The notes: generated by a model from the sequence alone, not told the origin. Positions 52,005-63,576 are shown, counted from the first letter of the stretch. The stretch: 64,000 nucleotides of DNA from Oegoconia quadripuncta (GCA_949316235.1 OX438745.1:501001-565000); one strand, 5' to 3'. Program-made: numbers and translations.

Positions 52005-52180
52005 AGATAAGGCCATGCTAGATAATTCACTACGTGATCGAATCAGGAATGAAGAAATCCGTAGACTAACAAAGGTATGATGGATGACTGACATAGCCCA
52101 GCGGATTAGCAAGTTGAAGTGGTAGCTCTGGAATAGAGGCCTATGTTCAGCAGTGGGCCTCCTGATATAATGGTGATGAT
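52005..52180 (+). mobile_element. RTE-like LINE remnant with internal deletion
   Basis: 'SLRDRIRNEEIRRLTKV' then 'DIAQRISKLKW' in plus-strand frames, followed by the 'cagcagtgggcctcctgata' tail and 'atgatgatg'. Confidence 0.7.
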
Positions 52181-52269
52181 GACGAAGGAAGATATGGGAT
52201 ATAAACCAAAAAGGCTGTCCGCATTTTATCATAAAATATATCTCATGATTCATCAAGACGAATGTATTA

Positions 52270-52508
52270 AAATAAATAAATAGTTCCACAGTAAGCAAAC
52301 TATAGGCTTGTGTTGTGGATACCAGATGGTTGATATACTACATAAATACATTTTTTTGTAAATAAATACTTATTATACATGAAAACATCCATAACTCGGA
52401 TTCACATGTCCGTATTCATCACACAAACATATGCCCCTAGCGGGATTCGAACCCGAAACCTTTTGGTATAGTGGTCAGAGTTGCTAACCACAACAGCAAA
52501 CAGGTCGT
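52270..52508 (-). mobile_element. SINE-B, lacking its 3' tip
   Basis: Begins 'aaataaatagttccacagta' (the 'gcgccatc' tip is missing); head 'gggattcgaacccgaaacc' to 'caaacaggtcg'. Confidence 0.9.
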
Positions 52509-52546
52509 TGATTTAATAACATTCTTGCACTTCAAAAGCCGTTTAG

Positions 52547-53564
52547 CATACAGGAGGTAACCTATTTTTTTTTTTTTTTTTTTTTACCAGGAGAAACGCT
52601 CATGCTTATCCGCCCTCCTCGGTATTCGTCCGCAGCCACGCCTCCGCGACCTCGCCTCGCAGTGAGAGAGGACCGCTTTCCACGGCCCCTCCTTGGCGTC
52701 CGCAGCTCAAACCTGGCTGCGGGCGGCAAAGAGTGGCCGTCCCGCACGGCTACGACCTCTCAACAGAGAGGTCGTCCCCTACCATAGCGGCCTGCAACAG
52801 CGGGAGGCCCGCAGAGGCAGCTGGCTGACACCGCCCCTCCGACCCGCCCGCCGTCTCCCCCCCCCCCCCCCCCCCCCGAACAGAGAGGGGGGGGCGCTCC
52901 CCACGACCTCTCGTCGACGGCCGCAGCCTTAGCTGCAGTCGTCAAGGAGAGGTCGCCCAAGTGCTGCAGACGATTTCACGGCGCCCCCTGCCCAGATGGG
53001 CATTCCTCAGGGAGCGCCGCTTCCTCGCCGCAGCCCGCTGTGGTGGAATTCGCCCTCCACCATCCCTCGTCGTTCCACTCCCGAAAACGAATTTTCGGGA
53101 GTGGGACGAAACTTGGGCTGGTTTTTTATAGAGGTTTTCCTTCCTCGCGGTCCGGGCGGTTAAGCCAAGACCCTCGGTCCCGGACTGCAGCTGAAAGCCG
53201 CGGTCCCGGTTTACGAGCCCGGCGGTGGCAAGGGGTAGGAGGTTCCCCCTAACCTCCTCCCCAGGCCTGCTCGGCGGCAGTGCGACTGCACACCGAGCCC
53301 ACCCTTACTCCCCCACTAGGAGGGGAGCGTCTCCTGCTCCATCCGCAGTGCCCTCTGCTAAACCAGAGGGACACGCGGAGGAGCCCACCCCGTCAGACTA
53401 TTAGCCATCGGTCAACAAGAACCCTTAAAGGGAAGTTGTTGACCGATGCCCAAGGTGCACCGGCCCAACGACTACCGTTCCCCCCAGACGTATCCAGGGG
53501 GACAAGTAGCCATCAGGCACACGAGGAGGTTGTCTGACATCGCACCCCATACAGGAGGTAACCT
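52547..53564 (-). mobile_element. GC-rich structured retroposon with 17-bp TSD
   Basis: 'catacaggaggtaacct' flanks the insert at 52547-52563 and 53548-53564. The insert (52564-53547, about 984 bp) has a 21-T run at 52565, so it was copied from RNA with an A tail. It is strongly GC-rich, unlike any neighbour. It folds into many stems: 18 bp with loop at 53070-53087/53092-53109, 13 bp at 53406-53418/53436-53448, 9 bp at 52752-52760/52767-52775. A C18-type run is at 52859-52877. Minus-strand frames are short and without motif. It may be an internally deleted LINE (R1-like style), a long SINE or a retrocopied non-coding RNA. Confidence 0.75.
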
Positions 53565-54109
53565 GGCTCAATACAATATATGTATACACTTGAAAAATAT
53601 TACACATCTTCTTGGGACTCAGGTAGAAATGTATATTGTAGTAATTTTCTTGTTTTTATTAATATTGTTGTTGCTATAGTGGTGTCAAATAAATATATGT
53701 CTATGTCTAAATGTACCCCGCTGGGAACCGAATCGGCGTCCATTATAAGCCCTATTTAGGTTGAGCCACAAAATAATGGCGCCCTAAAGGTTTGTCAGAG
53801 CCCTCTAGCGCGCACCCCCAGCAGCAATCATCGTTAAAAAATGTATTAATTTTTAAAAGAAATAAGTCGTGCGAAAATGTTCATAATAAATATAATTTCA
53901 AACCCACCAGAGCGTGGTCAAATCTGCAGGTGAAATGTAATTATTGCAATCATAGCATATTAATAAGCAGGCAGTAAGCCAACTAGCAGCATTATAATCA
54001 CTCGTGGCGCAGTTGATTCGCCATTCGTTATGCACTGTCTTTCATCTTAATACAAATGTTTTTTGCTACAGAGGACATGTTAAATAATCGGTCCCGGTTT
54101 ATGTTCAAT
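53565..54109. other. Unassigned; distant SINE-A head at 53711-53771
   Basis: 'atgtaccccgctgggaaccg' and 'taggttgagccac' resemble the minus-strand SINE-A head. The rest is unassigned. Confidence 0.4.
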
Positions 54110-54262
54110 TAAAGGCAGTAGTTAAGCCAAGGCGATGGCCTACTGGTAGTCACTGGTGTGACACAAATCCACCAATTCGCAATAGACCCGCATGTTTGTG
54201 AGAGGAGGCTGTGCCGGACAATGGTGACACATAAGGCTCTTGATGATGAAGACAACGAGGCT
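54110..54262 (+). mobile_element. RTE-like LINE 3' end
   Basis: 'gaggaggctgtgccggacaa' and 'cacataaggctcttgatgat' resemble the '..CAGTGGGACACATAAGGCT' tail of RTE-like copies. Confidence 0.5.
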
Positions 54263-54286
54263 AACGTCCTGGTGGTGGTCAAAGTC

Positions 54287-54576
54287 TTTTTTTGTATGCA
54301 CAACGGAATGGTACTTGACCTCAATCACACCTAATGTTAAATGAAGATGAGGCCGAAGGTGGAAGCGTACTGACCCGGAAACCCAAATATTTGGGGAACT
54401 GGCTATCTTATCTCTGGCAACCGGAACACAACAATGCTATTAACATTGTTGTTTGGCGGCAGAGTTAGAGAAGATGGTGGTAGCTAGCCAGGCGGACATT
54501 TAATATGCCCTACCACCAACCAAACCGAGTACTTAAACACGTACAACCCGCGACCTCCAAATCGTAAAACCAATGT
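54287..54576 (-). mobile_element. SINE-A, head partly deleted
   Basis: Poly-T, 'gcacaacggaatggtacttg', complete body, then 'cgtacaacccgcgacctcca' where about 12 bp around the B box are missing. Confidence 0.85.
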
Positions 54577-54814
54577 CTGTCATCCATTGCCCAGAACACT
54601 CAGACATCCGATAATTAAGACGAGCTTTAATTCCCCGACGGATGGTTTTACTTTGCGCGGTTAACGGACTACTAAATCAGTAGGGCACAAAAAACAGAAA
54701 AAAGATAATTTTATCCTACGAAATACTCATGGTGTGACCAACATGTATATTTCTTATTACTCATACATTTTCACTTCCATCTTGTGATCATCTCTTTCTA
54801 CAATTTAAGGACTA
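54577..54814. other. CR1-like scrap at 54702-54726
   Basis: 'gataattttatcctacgaaa' is the 3' tip of the CR1-like family; otherwise nothing. Confidence 0.4.
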
Positions 54815-54978
54815 TACTCTTGTCGGTGGAGTCCTTTCCACTTTTCTACATTCCACCTTTTCTTTGACTTCCTGATACGACACGGCTTTTACTGTTTCCT
54901 TTACTTGTACCATGTATGTTCTTCTAGGCCTTCCTCCCGTCCTCTTCCCCTCCACTTTTCCTTCAATGATGTTCTTGA

Positions 54979-55234
54979 TAAATAAATAAATATCTTTGCA
55001 CAAACACACAGCGCCATCTAGGTCCACAGTAAGCATCTAGGCTTGTGTTATGGATACCAGATGGTTGATAAACTACACAAATATCTTTTATTTTTGTAAA
55101 TAAATATATGTATAAATGAAAAACATCCATAACTCGGGAACATACAAACATACAAACATATGCCCCTAGCGGGATTCGAACCCGCGACCATTTGGTATAG
55201 TAGCAGTTTCTAACCAATACACCAAACAGGTCGT
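54979..55234 (-). mobile_element. SINE-B, full length, inside a LINE
   Basis: 'acacagcgccatctaggtcc', 'gggattcgaacccgcgacc', 'accaatacaccaaacaggtc'. Confidence 0.9.
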
Positions 55235-55237
55235 CAT

Positions 55238-55269
55238 ATGTAATGTAATGTAATGTAATGTAATGCAAT
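55238..55269. repeat. (TAATG)n pentanucleotide array
   Basis: Six units directly next to the SINE-B head. Confidence 0.9.
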
Positions 55270-55350
55270 GTTGTGTCGTATCAGATGACCCAACATCTCT
55301 CCCCTTCTGTTTTCAATGATCTTCAAAAGCACTCTCTTCTCATTCTTCAT

Positions 55351-55552
55351 TAATCATCTGCAGGACCTCATATGTGATTTATTTAAAGTTAAGCTACTGC
55401 CTATCGTAATACTATATCAGAGGGTCGCTCAGTGAAATTTCGCGATATTAAAATGCTACGAGAATATTATTAATTCGTTTTTCATTTGCCTTATTTTTGG
55501 ATTTAGTTGGTTAACGTAGTTTTCGCCTGTATTTGTGGCTGAAATACTTGTG
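55351..55552. other. No feature recognised
   Basis: Nothing seen. Confidence 0.3.
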
Positions 55553-55827
55553 ATAATTTTATGCTACGAAATACATCTTTTTATTTATAAAAATAATAAT
55601 AATAATAAATAATTCGGACACTTACACCAATCATCTAGTCCCAAACTAAGCAAAGCTTGTACTATGGATACTAGATCACGGATGAACAACATAAATATTT
55701 ATATAAACCATGACTCCAGAATAAATATTCGTATTTATCATACAAACATTTACCCGTCGCGGGATTCGAACCCGCAACCGTTGGTTTCGCTGACAGGGTC
55801 ACTATCCACTACACCAACCGGTCGTCA
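55553..55827 (-). mobile_element. SINE-C (-) next to a CR1-like tip (+)
   Basis: 'gataattttatgctacgaaa' (CR1 tip, 55553-55590) then SINE-C 55592-55827 with 'caatcatctagtcccaaact', 'gggattcgaacccgcaacc' and 'ccactacaccaaccggtcgt'. Confidence 0.85.
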
Positions 55828-55904
55828 CGGTATGTTGAGGACTTTGTGGTACGACGACCTCCTTCGGTCCTAAGTTCACTGTTTATTGGTTATTTATACA
55901 TGTT

Positions 55905-55955
55905 ATATCATCATCAGCCTGTAAACATCCCACTGCAGGGATAATTGGCCTTCCA
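55905..55955 (+). mobile_element. RTE-like LINE 3' scrap
   Basis: 'catcatcagcctgtaaacat' and 'cccactgcaggg'. Confidence 0.7.
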
Positions 55956-55993
55956 TCTTTGATTAGTTTGGACTAGATGTTTGGTGTAAGTAA

Positions 55994-56271
55994 AAATAAA
56001 TAAAAAAAAAAAAAATATCCTTAGACATACACACAGCGCCATCTAGTTCCACAGTAAGCAACTATATGCTTGTGTTGTGGATACCAGATGGTTGATATAA
56101 TACATAAATAATTTTTTTTTTGTAAATAAATACTTATTATAAATAAAAACATCCATAACTCGGGTACACATGTCCGTATTCATCACACAAACATATGCCC
56201 CTAGCGGGATTCGAACCCGCAACCTTTTGGTACAGTGGTCAGAGTTGCTAACCACTACACCAAACAGGTCG
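55994..56271 (-). mobile_element. SINE-B, full length
   Basis: 'cacacagcgccatctagttc' to 'accactacaccaaacaggtc'. Close to the 28713 copy. Confidence 0.95.
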
Positions 56272-56412
56272 TAAGTGTCCGAAATATTTACATTACATTA
56301 CATTACAGTACAGTACAGTACAGTACAGTACATTACATCACATCACATCACATCACATCACATCACATCACATCACATCACATCACATCACATCACATCA
56401 CATCATATTATA
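56272..56412. repeat. Pentanucleotide array TACAT/TACAG/CATCA
   Basis: A SINE-C-like end 'aagtgtccgaaatatt' leads into (TACAT)n, (TACAG)5, then about 14 units of CATCA (56338-56404). The 'SHHIT' protein repeat in an open frame here is an artefact. Confidence 0.9.
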
Positions 56413-56605
56413 TTATTATATGGTTTGTTGCCTCAGACCATAGAGTGAAAGGTTTTCAAGGCCACCACTCAATTCATTATTAATCTGTGCCTCAATTCAT
56501 TGTCCATCAATCAATCATGGAATTTAAAAGATGAAATTATTTTAGGTTTTTTTTTATAACTGAAAATGAAGTAGATAGATGAAAATTAATGCACATCCAA
56601 AAGGA

Positions 56606-56825
56606 TTTTTTTTTTATGCACAGCGGTTTGGTACTTGACCTCAATCACACCTGATGTTAATTGAAGATGAAGTCGAAGGTGGAAGCGTACTGAGCCGGAA
56701 TCCACAACATATTTGAGGGGCTGGCTATCTTATCTCTGGCAACCGGAACACAACAATGCTACATTGTTGCTTGGCAGCAGATTTAGATAAAATTGTGGTA
56801 GCTAGCCAGGCGGACATTTAAAATG
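56606..56825 (-). mobile_element. SINE-A, head-truncated
   Basis: Poly-T, 'gcacagcggtttggtacttg' to 'gctagccaggcggacattta'; no tRNA head. Confidence 0.85.
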
Positions 56826-57785
56826 AGGTATTAGGAAATTGTTTGATTTACTAAGTAAATAATATGTTAATACTGGTATAATAAAAACCATACAAATACC
56901 ATCGAAAATAAAATACCGTTTTGAAATCTCGTAACACTTTATAACACCCCTGTTAAGTATTCCGATACTTTAGATCCCGAATTTTAGGTCGCTGGTAAAT
57001 TGCCGATGTAAATAGCAAGATTTCTCCACGCAGCTGCAGCCTTCAAAGGGCTAGATGAATCGCACCGTATAAATAAAGAAAAAAAAATATTAATAGTGCC
57101 TAGGCTTACCCGACCAGTTGGGAGACACGCCGATTTGCACCGAGCACACACCGCAAAACTCTGGAAAGTGGTTTTCCCAGCTTCACAATATAGTTCTTAT
57201 AGTTTTTATGTAAGTAGTTAGTTTTTCACCTCCGAAAAGCGCGGCAAACGATGAATGACACTAAATCTGGAGGGCTTCTCCAATGGTTTTTTTAATTTTC
57301 GGCCTTGGAATCTTGGCATTCCGCGGTGCGTTGATAGATCCCAAAATTAACCCCGATGCTAAATGAGAGGGAGATAAATACCAAATAATATATAAACTCT
57401 GTGTAATGTGTGTGTGTATGTATGCTGCATGCTAAACTAATATAAAATCAAACAACCCCCTTTTTTCCGTCGGGGTTTAAAAAAGGCTACAGCGATGATT
57501 GTGTGATTAAATTCTTACTATTTCAATCTGGTAAACTTTATATAATATTTCGTTCACAAATTCTTCCTCATTTTTTCCCCAAAACCATTTAAAAAATTCC
57601 CGGCTCATTTGCCCAAAGCGTCGGTTTACGCTACCCGCAGTAAATCCCGGGAAGATAATACTAATAGCCCGGGAAACAGATAAGGAAACGTATATATACG
57701 CTAGATGTCCCGCCCGAGTTTTCCAGGAAATTGTAATGTAAAAAAATTATCTCAATCACGTCTTTATTTGGCTGAACCTTTGTGA
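56826..57785. other. No gene recognised
   Basis: GC-richer patches at 57000-57200 and 57600-57720 ('gtaaatcccgggaagataat', 'acgtatatatacgc' TATA-like). 'ttttttccgtcggggtttaa' at 57460 matches the 12770 repeat. No coding sign. Confidence 0.35.
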
Positions 57786-57853
57786 GGTTCCGTGGTGTAA
57801 TGGATGCCGTGGTTTCAATACGATTGATGTTAGGTTCGAGTCTCGGTCAGCAA
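57786..57853 (+). pseudogene. tRNA-Gln-like pseudogene or SINE head
   Basis: 'ggttccgtggtgtaatgg' equals the start of tRNA-Gln except one base, and 'aggttcgagtctcgg' is a B box. The anticodon arm does not fold as Gln and the 3' end 'tcagc' cannot pair with 'ggttcc', so it is not a working tRNA. Confidence 0.55.
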
Positions 57854-58039
57854 TGAAATTACTAGAATGCCGCGTGCGACTTTGTCCGCGTAGCTTAAAC
57901 AAGCCGGTATGGACAAATGAGGTGTTGTTAGATTCGTAGACATTTTACCAGCAAACTGAGTCCATTTAACCTGACTCTGACTTTTTAAGATGTATCCGTG
58001 CCAATCTCTTACCATCTCAATCTTTTGGGTATAGAGTTA
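57854..58039. other. No feature recognised
   Basis: Nothing seen. Confidence 0.3.
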
Positions 58040-58562
58040 ACCTCCAATCTAAATTTTGGACGCTCCATAGAATCGAATGCTAAAACAGCGGCTAAGAAGC
58101 TTGGCATTCTCCTTAAGGTCAGGCAATATTTCACATCATAACAACTTTTGGTGCTTCACCGAGCTCAGGTCTCGTGCATGGAATACTGCTGTCACCTTTG
58201 GGATGGTTATATCAAGTACCAACTAGCTGTACTCATGACGTGCCATGGGACTCATAGGTGATAATTCGATGATTGCTAAATTGCAGAGGCTCGAACACCG
58301 TCGCAAGGTCGCCTGTCTCTCAATGTTTTTACAGGATGCATTTCGGGGAGTGTGCGTTGGAATTACATAATCTTTTTCCACCGTCACTCTTCCATCTTCG
58401 CACCACTAGGCGTGGGGAGGGATTCCACCCGTATATAGTTAATATACCGAACATTCGCACTAAGAAGTTCGACTTTTCATCCATCATCCGAACAGCCAAG
58501 GCATGGAATTTCCTTCCGGCGTCAGTCTTTCCTGAATCCTATAACCTTGGGATTCTATAATT
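58040..58562 (+). mobile_element. LINE-K, longest copy
   Basis: Upstream block 'KTAAKKLGILLKVRQYFTS' and 'HRAQVSCMEYCCHLWDG' (RT C-terminal region), then 'FYRMHFGECALELHNLFPPS', 'NIPNIRTKKFDFSSIIRTAK' and 'LPASVFPESYNLGIL'. It ends early at 58562, before the poly-A end. Confidence 0.85.
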
Positions 58563-58570
58563 TCCTATAA

Positions 58571-58619
58571 TTTGGTATAGTGGTCAGAGTTTCCATCTAT
58601 TACACTCAAACAGGTCGTC
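58571..58619 (-). mobile_element. SINE-B head scrap
   Basis: 'tttggtatagtggtcagagt' and 'tcaaacaggtcgt'. Confidence 0.8.
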
Positions 58620-59150
58620 AGAAAGGCAGTGCCTACCGTATAGCAAATTGTAAGCTTTCCTCGAAAGACATTGTCAAGACAGCTGATTCGTACTAATGTG
58701 AACAGATATATTCTAAATAGTACGAAGATTGCTATAAGAATAAATTATGGTTTCGGGACTCAAATAGAATAGAACCAACCCCTCTCTCCTCGTGGGAAAA
58801 AATCTCTCTCTTAAAAAAAGAACAGTTGAATTGAGAACCTCCTCCTTTTTAAGTCGATTAAAAATAAGGATTACTTCAAAGGCTTCTCAATATTGTGTGT
58901 AGTTTTAATTGCTGTGTTGTCTCGTGTATTTTATTTAATTATTTGATGTCTGTACTGTCTGTGATATTGTAGCGTCAAGACCGAACCGATATTTAATTTT
59001 CAAAAGCTAGTATTTGCGAGGTGGTTCATAGCCATCTTTGACAAAAACCAATTCCGCCGTTTATTCATATTTATTTATTGCTTTGTGATACACAGGTACA
59101 ATATAATTTAACATTTTCATTGTTATTGTAACCCAATATTGTTAACATTC
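58620..59150. other. No gene recognised; repeat I scrap at 58838-58865
   Basis: 'aacctcctcctttttaagtc' is the reverse of the repeat I end. Otherwise nothing. Confidence 0.35.
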
Positions 59151-59465
59151 AATGTAAACAATATTGGGTTTACGATTCGGAGGTCGCGGGTTCGATCCCC
59201 AGCGGGATACATGTTTAAGTACTCGGTTTGGTTGGTGATAGGGCCTTTTAAATGTCCTACTGGCTAGCTACCACCATCTTATCTAAATCTGCCGCCAAGC
59301 AGCAATGTAATAGCATTGTTGTGTTCCGGTTGTCAGAGATAAGATAGCTATTCCCCCAAATGTGTTGAGGTTTCCGGGTCAGTACGCTTCCACCTTCGAC
59401 CTCATCTTCACTTAACATCAGGTGTGATTGAGGTGAAGTACCAACCCGTTGTGCATAAAAAAAAA
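59151..59465 (+). mobile_element. SINE-A, lacking the first 18 bp
   Basis: Begins 'aatgtaaacaatattgggtt'; B box 'cgcgggttcgatccccag'; body complete; 9-bp A tail. Upstream 'cccaatattgtt' (59132) mirrors the head as a short inverted repeat. Confidence 0.9.
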
Positions 59466-59869
59466 CCACTGCACGCCACTGCTACCTTATATACCTACTC
59501 CTCCACTGCACACCACATTCATTCATAAAAACTATTCTAAAGAAATCCCCGACCATATTCCGAGACCATCGAAGCAATAAATATAAATGTCCGGTGTCCA
59601 GAGAGCAGCTAAGTGGGGTGTACGTGACACCATCACGCGGTGACGTGACGTCTTGCCAATGGCAGGGGAGTGGACACTTAGAAACTTTCTTTTGGAACTC
59701 TACTGGGGATTGAGGATAAGACGAACTGAGAAATATACGATATAATGTTCGTATATTTATTTATTTATGTTAAGAAAAACCAACAGCCATTTTAAGTTAC
59801 TAATAACAATGGAAAATTATACCTGACGGATAATAACAGGTTCTCACATATCTAATCTAAATAATAAGC
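59466..59869. other. No feature recognised
   Basis: Nothing seen. Confidence 0.3.
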
Positions 59870-60045
59870 GGTATTCCCGAACGAGTACGACATTGGAACC
59901 TTCAAGAAACGAGCCTACACCTTCCTCAAAGGCCAGCAACGCATCTGTGACCCTTTTGGTGTTGCGGGTGTCCATGGGCGGCGGTGATTGCTTTCCATCA
60001 GGTGACCCGCATGCTCGTTTGCCGCCCTCTCATATACAAAAAAAA
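59870..60045 (+). mobile_element. LINE-J 3' end
   Basis: '[20 protein letters not shown]' then the shared 3' UTR 'gtgacccgcatgctcgtttg' and 'tcatatacaaaaaaaa'. Confidence 0.85.
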
Positions 60046-60876
60046 TATATAAATGCGATTGACTGATGAGACAATTAAAGCAGCCGAGTCAATACGCTGT
60101 AGGTTTGGCTCAATCAATTTTGGGTAAACCTGGATCAATAGCGGCCAGATTATCATATAATATGTTTGTATCTTCTCATCAGTGAATCTTGATCAGGGTA
60201 CGATGGGACTTTAGTCCCTAAATTAAATAAAGATTTTAAAAAAGATGCGATAGTTTGGATGTTTATGTTTCTTTGTTTGTTGACCCGGATGATGATTGAT
60301 GTTTATGTTGACCCGGAAACTCAAATATTTGGGGAACTGGCTATCTTATCTTTACAATTTTCAATAAAGAACTGTGTCATCAACTCAAGACATTTGATTT
60401 TTATAAAACGTGTGGAAGGCATGGCAGCACTGGCGCAGTAAGTTTACAATTTGCTTATTGGGAAAACTAAAATATAATTAATATTGTTATAGATTATTTA
60501 TGTATTAACTTAATAGGTATAATTACTAAAATTAATATTGAAATATACATGTTTAATTTAGACACCAGATATTTAACATTTTAACATTGTTTTGGTGTAA
60601 TTGCCATTGGATGAGGATCAAGACTATTATACAATTATATGTAAACACCGCATGCATCAGATAGATTACATAAAAGTTATTAAATTCAAAAACAAAAAAA
60701 AAAAATAACTTAGCGAGAAAAAAGTGTACCCATTTACCCTAAATAAAAGTTGATCATTCAAATAGAAGAGAAGCCCAGCTTACATACATAGTAGTATCAC
60801 GAGCACCATTATTATCTGCTATCTGGTTATATTTAACTCATGGAGTACTGAAAATACAAAATACAAAGTGAATTAT
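60046..60876. other. Unassigned; SINE-A scrap at 60309-60351 (-)
   Basis: 'gacccggaaactcaaatatt' and 'ggggaactggctatcttatc' are an internal SINE-A piece without head or tail. The rest is AT-rich without signal. Confidence 0.4.
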
Positions 60877-61045
60877 TTTCGCCAAGGAACCATAGCCGAA
60901 TTCAATCCAAAAAAATTCGATGATCCATAAAAAGTAAACCATTCTGAGACCATCTGATTACGAACGACTGTCCACTTGGAACCAAAGCTGAGTTCTGCCG
61001 AAAATTGGTGAACTTCCATACTAATGTGGTCTCAGAATGTTTTTG
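60877..61045. repeat. Repeat G copy
   Basis: 'caaggaaccatagccgaatt', 'tctgattacgaacgactgtc', 'gccgaaaattggtgaacttc'. Partner of 17480-17680. Confidence 0.55.
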
Positions 61046-61828
61046 TAGGGGTATTCGAAAATTTTCGAGTTATTAGGTTTTTAAATAATTAAATTAGTTA
61101 GTTACATTAGTGACAGTTGGTTACATAAATATAAAAATCGGTGAGTAATTAAATTAAATGATTTGTTCGGCTGTATTTCGCGGCATGTGAACCCACTACA
61201 ATCTACAATCCCGCTTCACACATAAACACACTTCGTCAGCCTACCCACACCGGCAGGCGCCCGCGCCGCTCGGTGGCAGGTTAACAAAAGTACTCAACTA
61301 CCGTACATACCAAATAAACACGTACACACACACACACACACACATATATATACCCACACACACTAATATCGAAGTCGTTAACTTGTACACATGCGACAAC
61401 TTCTTTTATTTCATCATTATTTTTATTAGTTAATTGTTACATAGATCTATAGTTTCGACATTTTTATTTGGTTTAAAATTACTTAATTCCTTTAGTTTGA
61501 CTTTTAACACAATGCAATTTAGACTCACTAACATAACGACTCGTATATTACTGAGGATTGTTTTATTGATACCTATTTATATAATTAACAATAATGTAAA
61601 AGTACCAATTTTCTTGTAATATAATCAAAACGTTACCCACTCAATTATAACGATAACCACTGTCGGTAACATAATAAGAATCACTAATTGGCATAAGTTT
61701 GGTATTAGTTTACTATAATATATAATTTCTGCAATAATGCTGTTGATTCTATGTAAATAAGTAAATAAATAAATAAATAGTTATTTCTTTGTACAATGGA
61801 GACTAACATTAAAATAACATGACTTGTA
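61046..61828. other. No gene recognised; (AC)n at 61325-61345
   Basis: One GC-rich patch ('aggcgcccgcgccgctcgg', 61255) and an AC/AT microsatellite. Open frames have no motif. Confidence 0.35.
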
Positions 61829-61840
61829 AAGGGCAAATAA

Positions 61841-62235
61841 TTTTTTTTTTTAGTTTTTTTTTCTCCTCTAGGAGAAGGCAAAGGGATCAAGCCCATAACA
61901 GCCATGTCTTATTTATCTTATTTCTTCATTTTGTAAGTCAGTCTCAGTCAAAACAAGTCATTCGTCGTATACTTGGCGTATACAGAGTCTAGTCACGGTC
62001 AAGTCATTCTTCAGTAAAGTGGCAGAATGCTTTACAAAAGATTTTGGCGGCTTCTTGTGGGAACCCGAAAGCTCCGTTACGCACTTTAATTTACACTTCC
62101 CTTCACTTGTACACCATCACTAACGTTTGCTGCACAATATTCTGCCATTATTAAGCTTCAAAAGTCAGAATGCACAAAATATAAGAACTATAAAGAAAAA
62201 TGCTACTTCACTCGCCGAGTTCCCGCCAAAAAGCC
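61841..62235 (-). mobile_element. Retroposon E, full length, 12-bp TSD
   Basis: 395 bp flanked by 'aagggcaaataa' (61829-61840 and 62236-62247). Poly-T at left, 5' end 'gagttcccgccaaaaagcc' at right. Confidence 0.9.
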
Positions 62236-62260
62236 AAGGGCAAATAAAATATCATTCATT

Positions 62261-62655
62261 TTTTTTTTTGGTTTCATTCTCTCCTTTAGGAGAAGGCAAA
62301 GGGATCTAGCCCATAACAGCCATGTCTTATTTTTCTAATTTGTTCAGTTTGTAAGTCAGTCTCAGTAAAAACAAGTAATTCGTCGTATACTTGGCGTATA
62401 CAGAGTCTAGTCACGGTCAAGTCATTCTTCAGTAAAGTGGCAGAATGCTTTACAAAAGATTTTGGCGGCTTCTTGTGGGAACCCGAAAGCTCCGTTACGC
62501 ACTTTAATTTACACTTCCCTTCACTTGTACACTATCACTAACGTTTGCTGCACAATATTCTGCCATTATTAAGCTTCAGAAGTTAGAATGCACAAATTAT
62601 AAGACTTATAAAGAAAAATGCTACTTCACTCGCCGAGTTCCCGCCAAAAAGCCCC
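62261..62655 (-). mobile_element. Retroposon E, full length, 12-bp TSD
   Basis: 395 bp flanked by 'atatcattcatt' (62249-62260 and 62656-62667). It inserted 2 bp beyond the target duplication of the previous copy, same orientation. Confidence 0.9.
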
Positions 62656-62667
62656 ATATCATTCATT

Positions 62668-63174
62668 CAAATGTTATTACGCCCTTTTTTTTTAACATCA
62701 TACAGCCCAATGTTTCTCCATTTTCAAAAATACACTTCAATAAATGGCCTAAAACGAAAACAAATACGTATAAAACCCCCAACCTTTTCCCCATCAACTT
62801 GAAAAACTGCGCCTATTATTCCAACATCGGATACTCAATCGTTCCATCCTCGTCTAACATATATGTTCAGTGTATAAACGACAAGGACGGCCGTATCATC
62901 AAGAAAAATCAGAGATTGATTGTTTCCCCACACCTGCTCAGAGATTGATGTCTTTTGAATAATATTTTTCTTGTTCAACGTTTAGGGAGACTAGTACTTA
63001 TTTCTATAGTCATATGATATCTTTTAGTTTCACGTGATTGTTAGGATTACTTTTATAGGCTGAATAAAATGATAAAACCATTCTTATTTGGTAGGCATTG
63101 ACTTTTTAAATTATAACTGGCTGTATGGTATAAGTACTCTTTGCGTTCACAATAAAAATATGTCCGCAGATTAC
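62668..63174. other. No feature recognised
   Basis: Nothing seen between the two E pairs. Confidence 0.3.
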
Positions 63175-63189
63175 AATGTTTACGGTAAA

Positions 63190-63576
63190 AGCTTTTTGGC
63201 GGGAACTCAGCGAGTGATGTTGCATATTTGTTTTTATTTCTTATAATTTGTGCATTCTGAGTTTTGAATGTTAATAATAGCAGAATATTGTACAGCAAAA
63301 TTCAGTGTTGGTGTAGAAGTGTAAATTAAAGTGCGTAAAGAAGCTTTCGGGTTCCCACAAGAAGCCGCCAAAATTTTTCGTTAATCATTGTGTCACTTTA
63401 CTGAAGAATGACTTGACCGTGACTAGATTCTGTATACCTACGCTAAGTATACGACGAATGACTTGTTTTGACTGACACTGATTTCACTAAACTGAAGAAA
63501 TAAGAGAAATAAGACATGGTTGTATGGCCTTGGATCCCTTTGCCTTCTCCGAGACGAGTGAATAAAAACAAAAAAA
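63190..63576 (+). mobile_element. Retroposon E, older copy
   Basis: Starts 'agctttttggcgggaactca' after TSD 'aatgtttacggtaaa' (63175-63189). More diverged than the others. Its A-rich tail 'aaaacaaaaaaa' (63565-63576) was the target of the next copy; its right TSD is at 63981-63995. Confidence 0.9.

Larger units (their letters stand above)
54815..55350 (-). mobile_element. LINE RT C-terminus split by SINE-B
   Basis: The minus strand encodes 'NIIEGKVEGKRTGGRPRRTY' (54975-54860). The upstream part 55350-55270 continues with 'ggtcatctgatacgacacaa'-type sequence. RTE-like/R1-like motif 'GKR.GGRPR'. Confidence 0.65.

Noticed and set aside
52602..52932. Arg/Pro-rich proteins on both strands in the GC-rich insert
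   Set aside because: Overlapping frames on both strands caused by high GC; no motif; one ends in the poly-A lysines.
56235..56483. 'SHHIT' repeat protein
   Set aside because: Translation of a (CATCA)n microsatellite.
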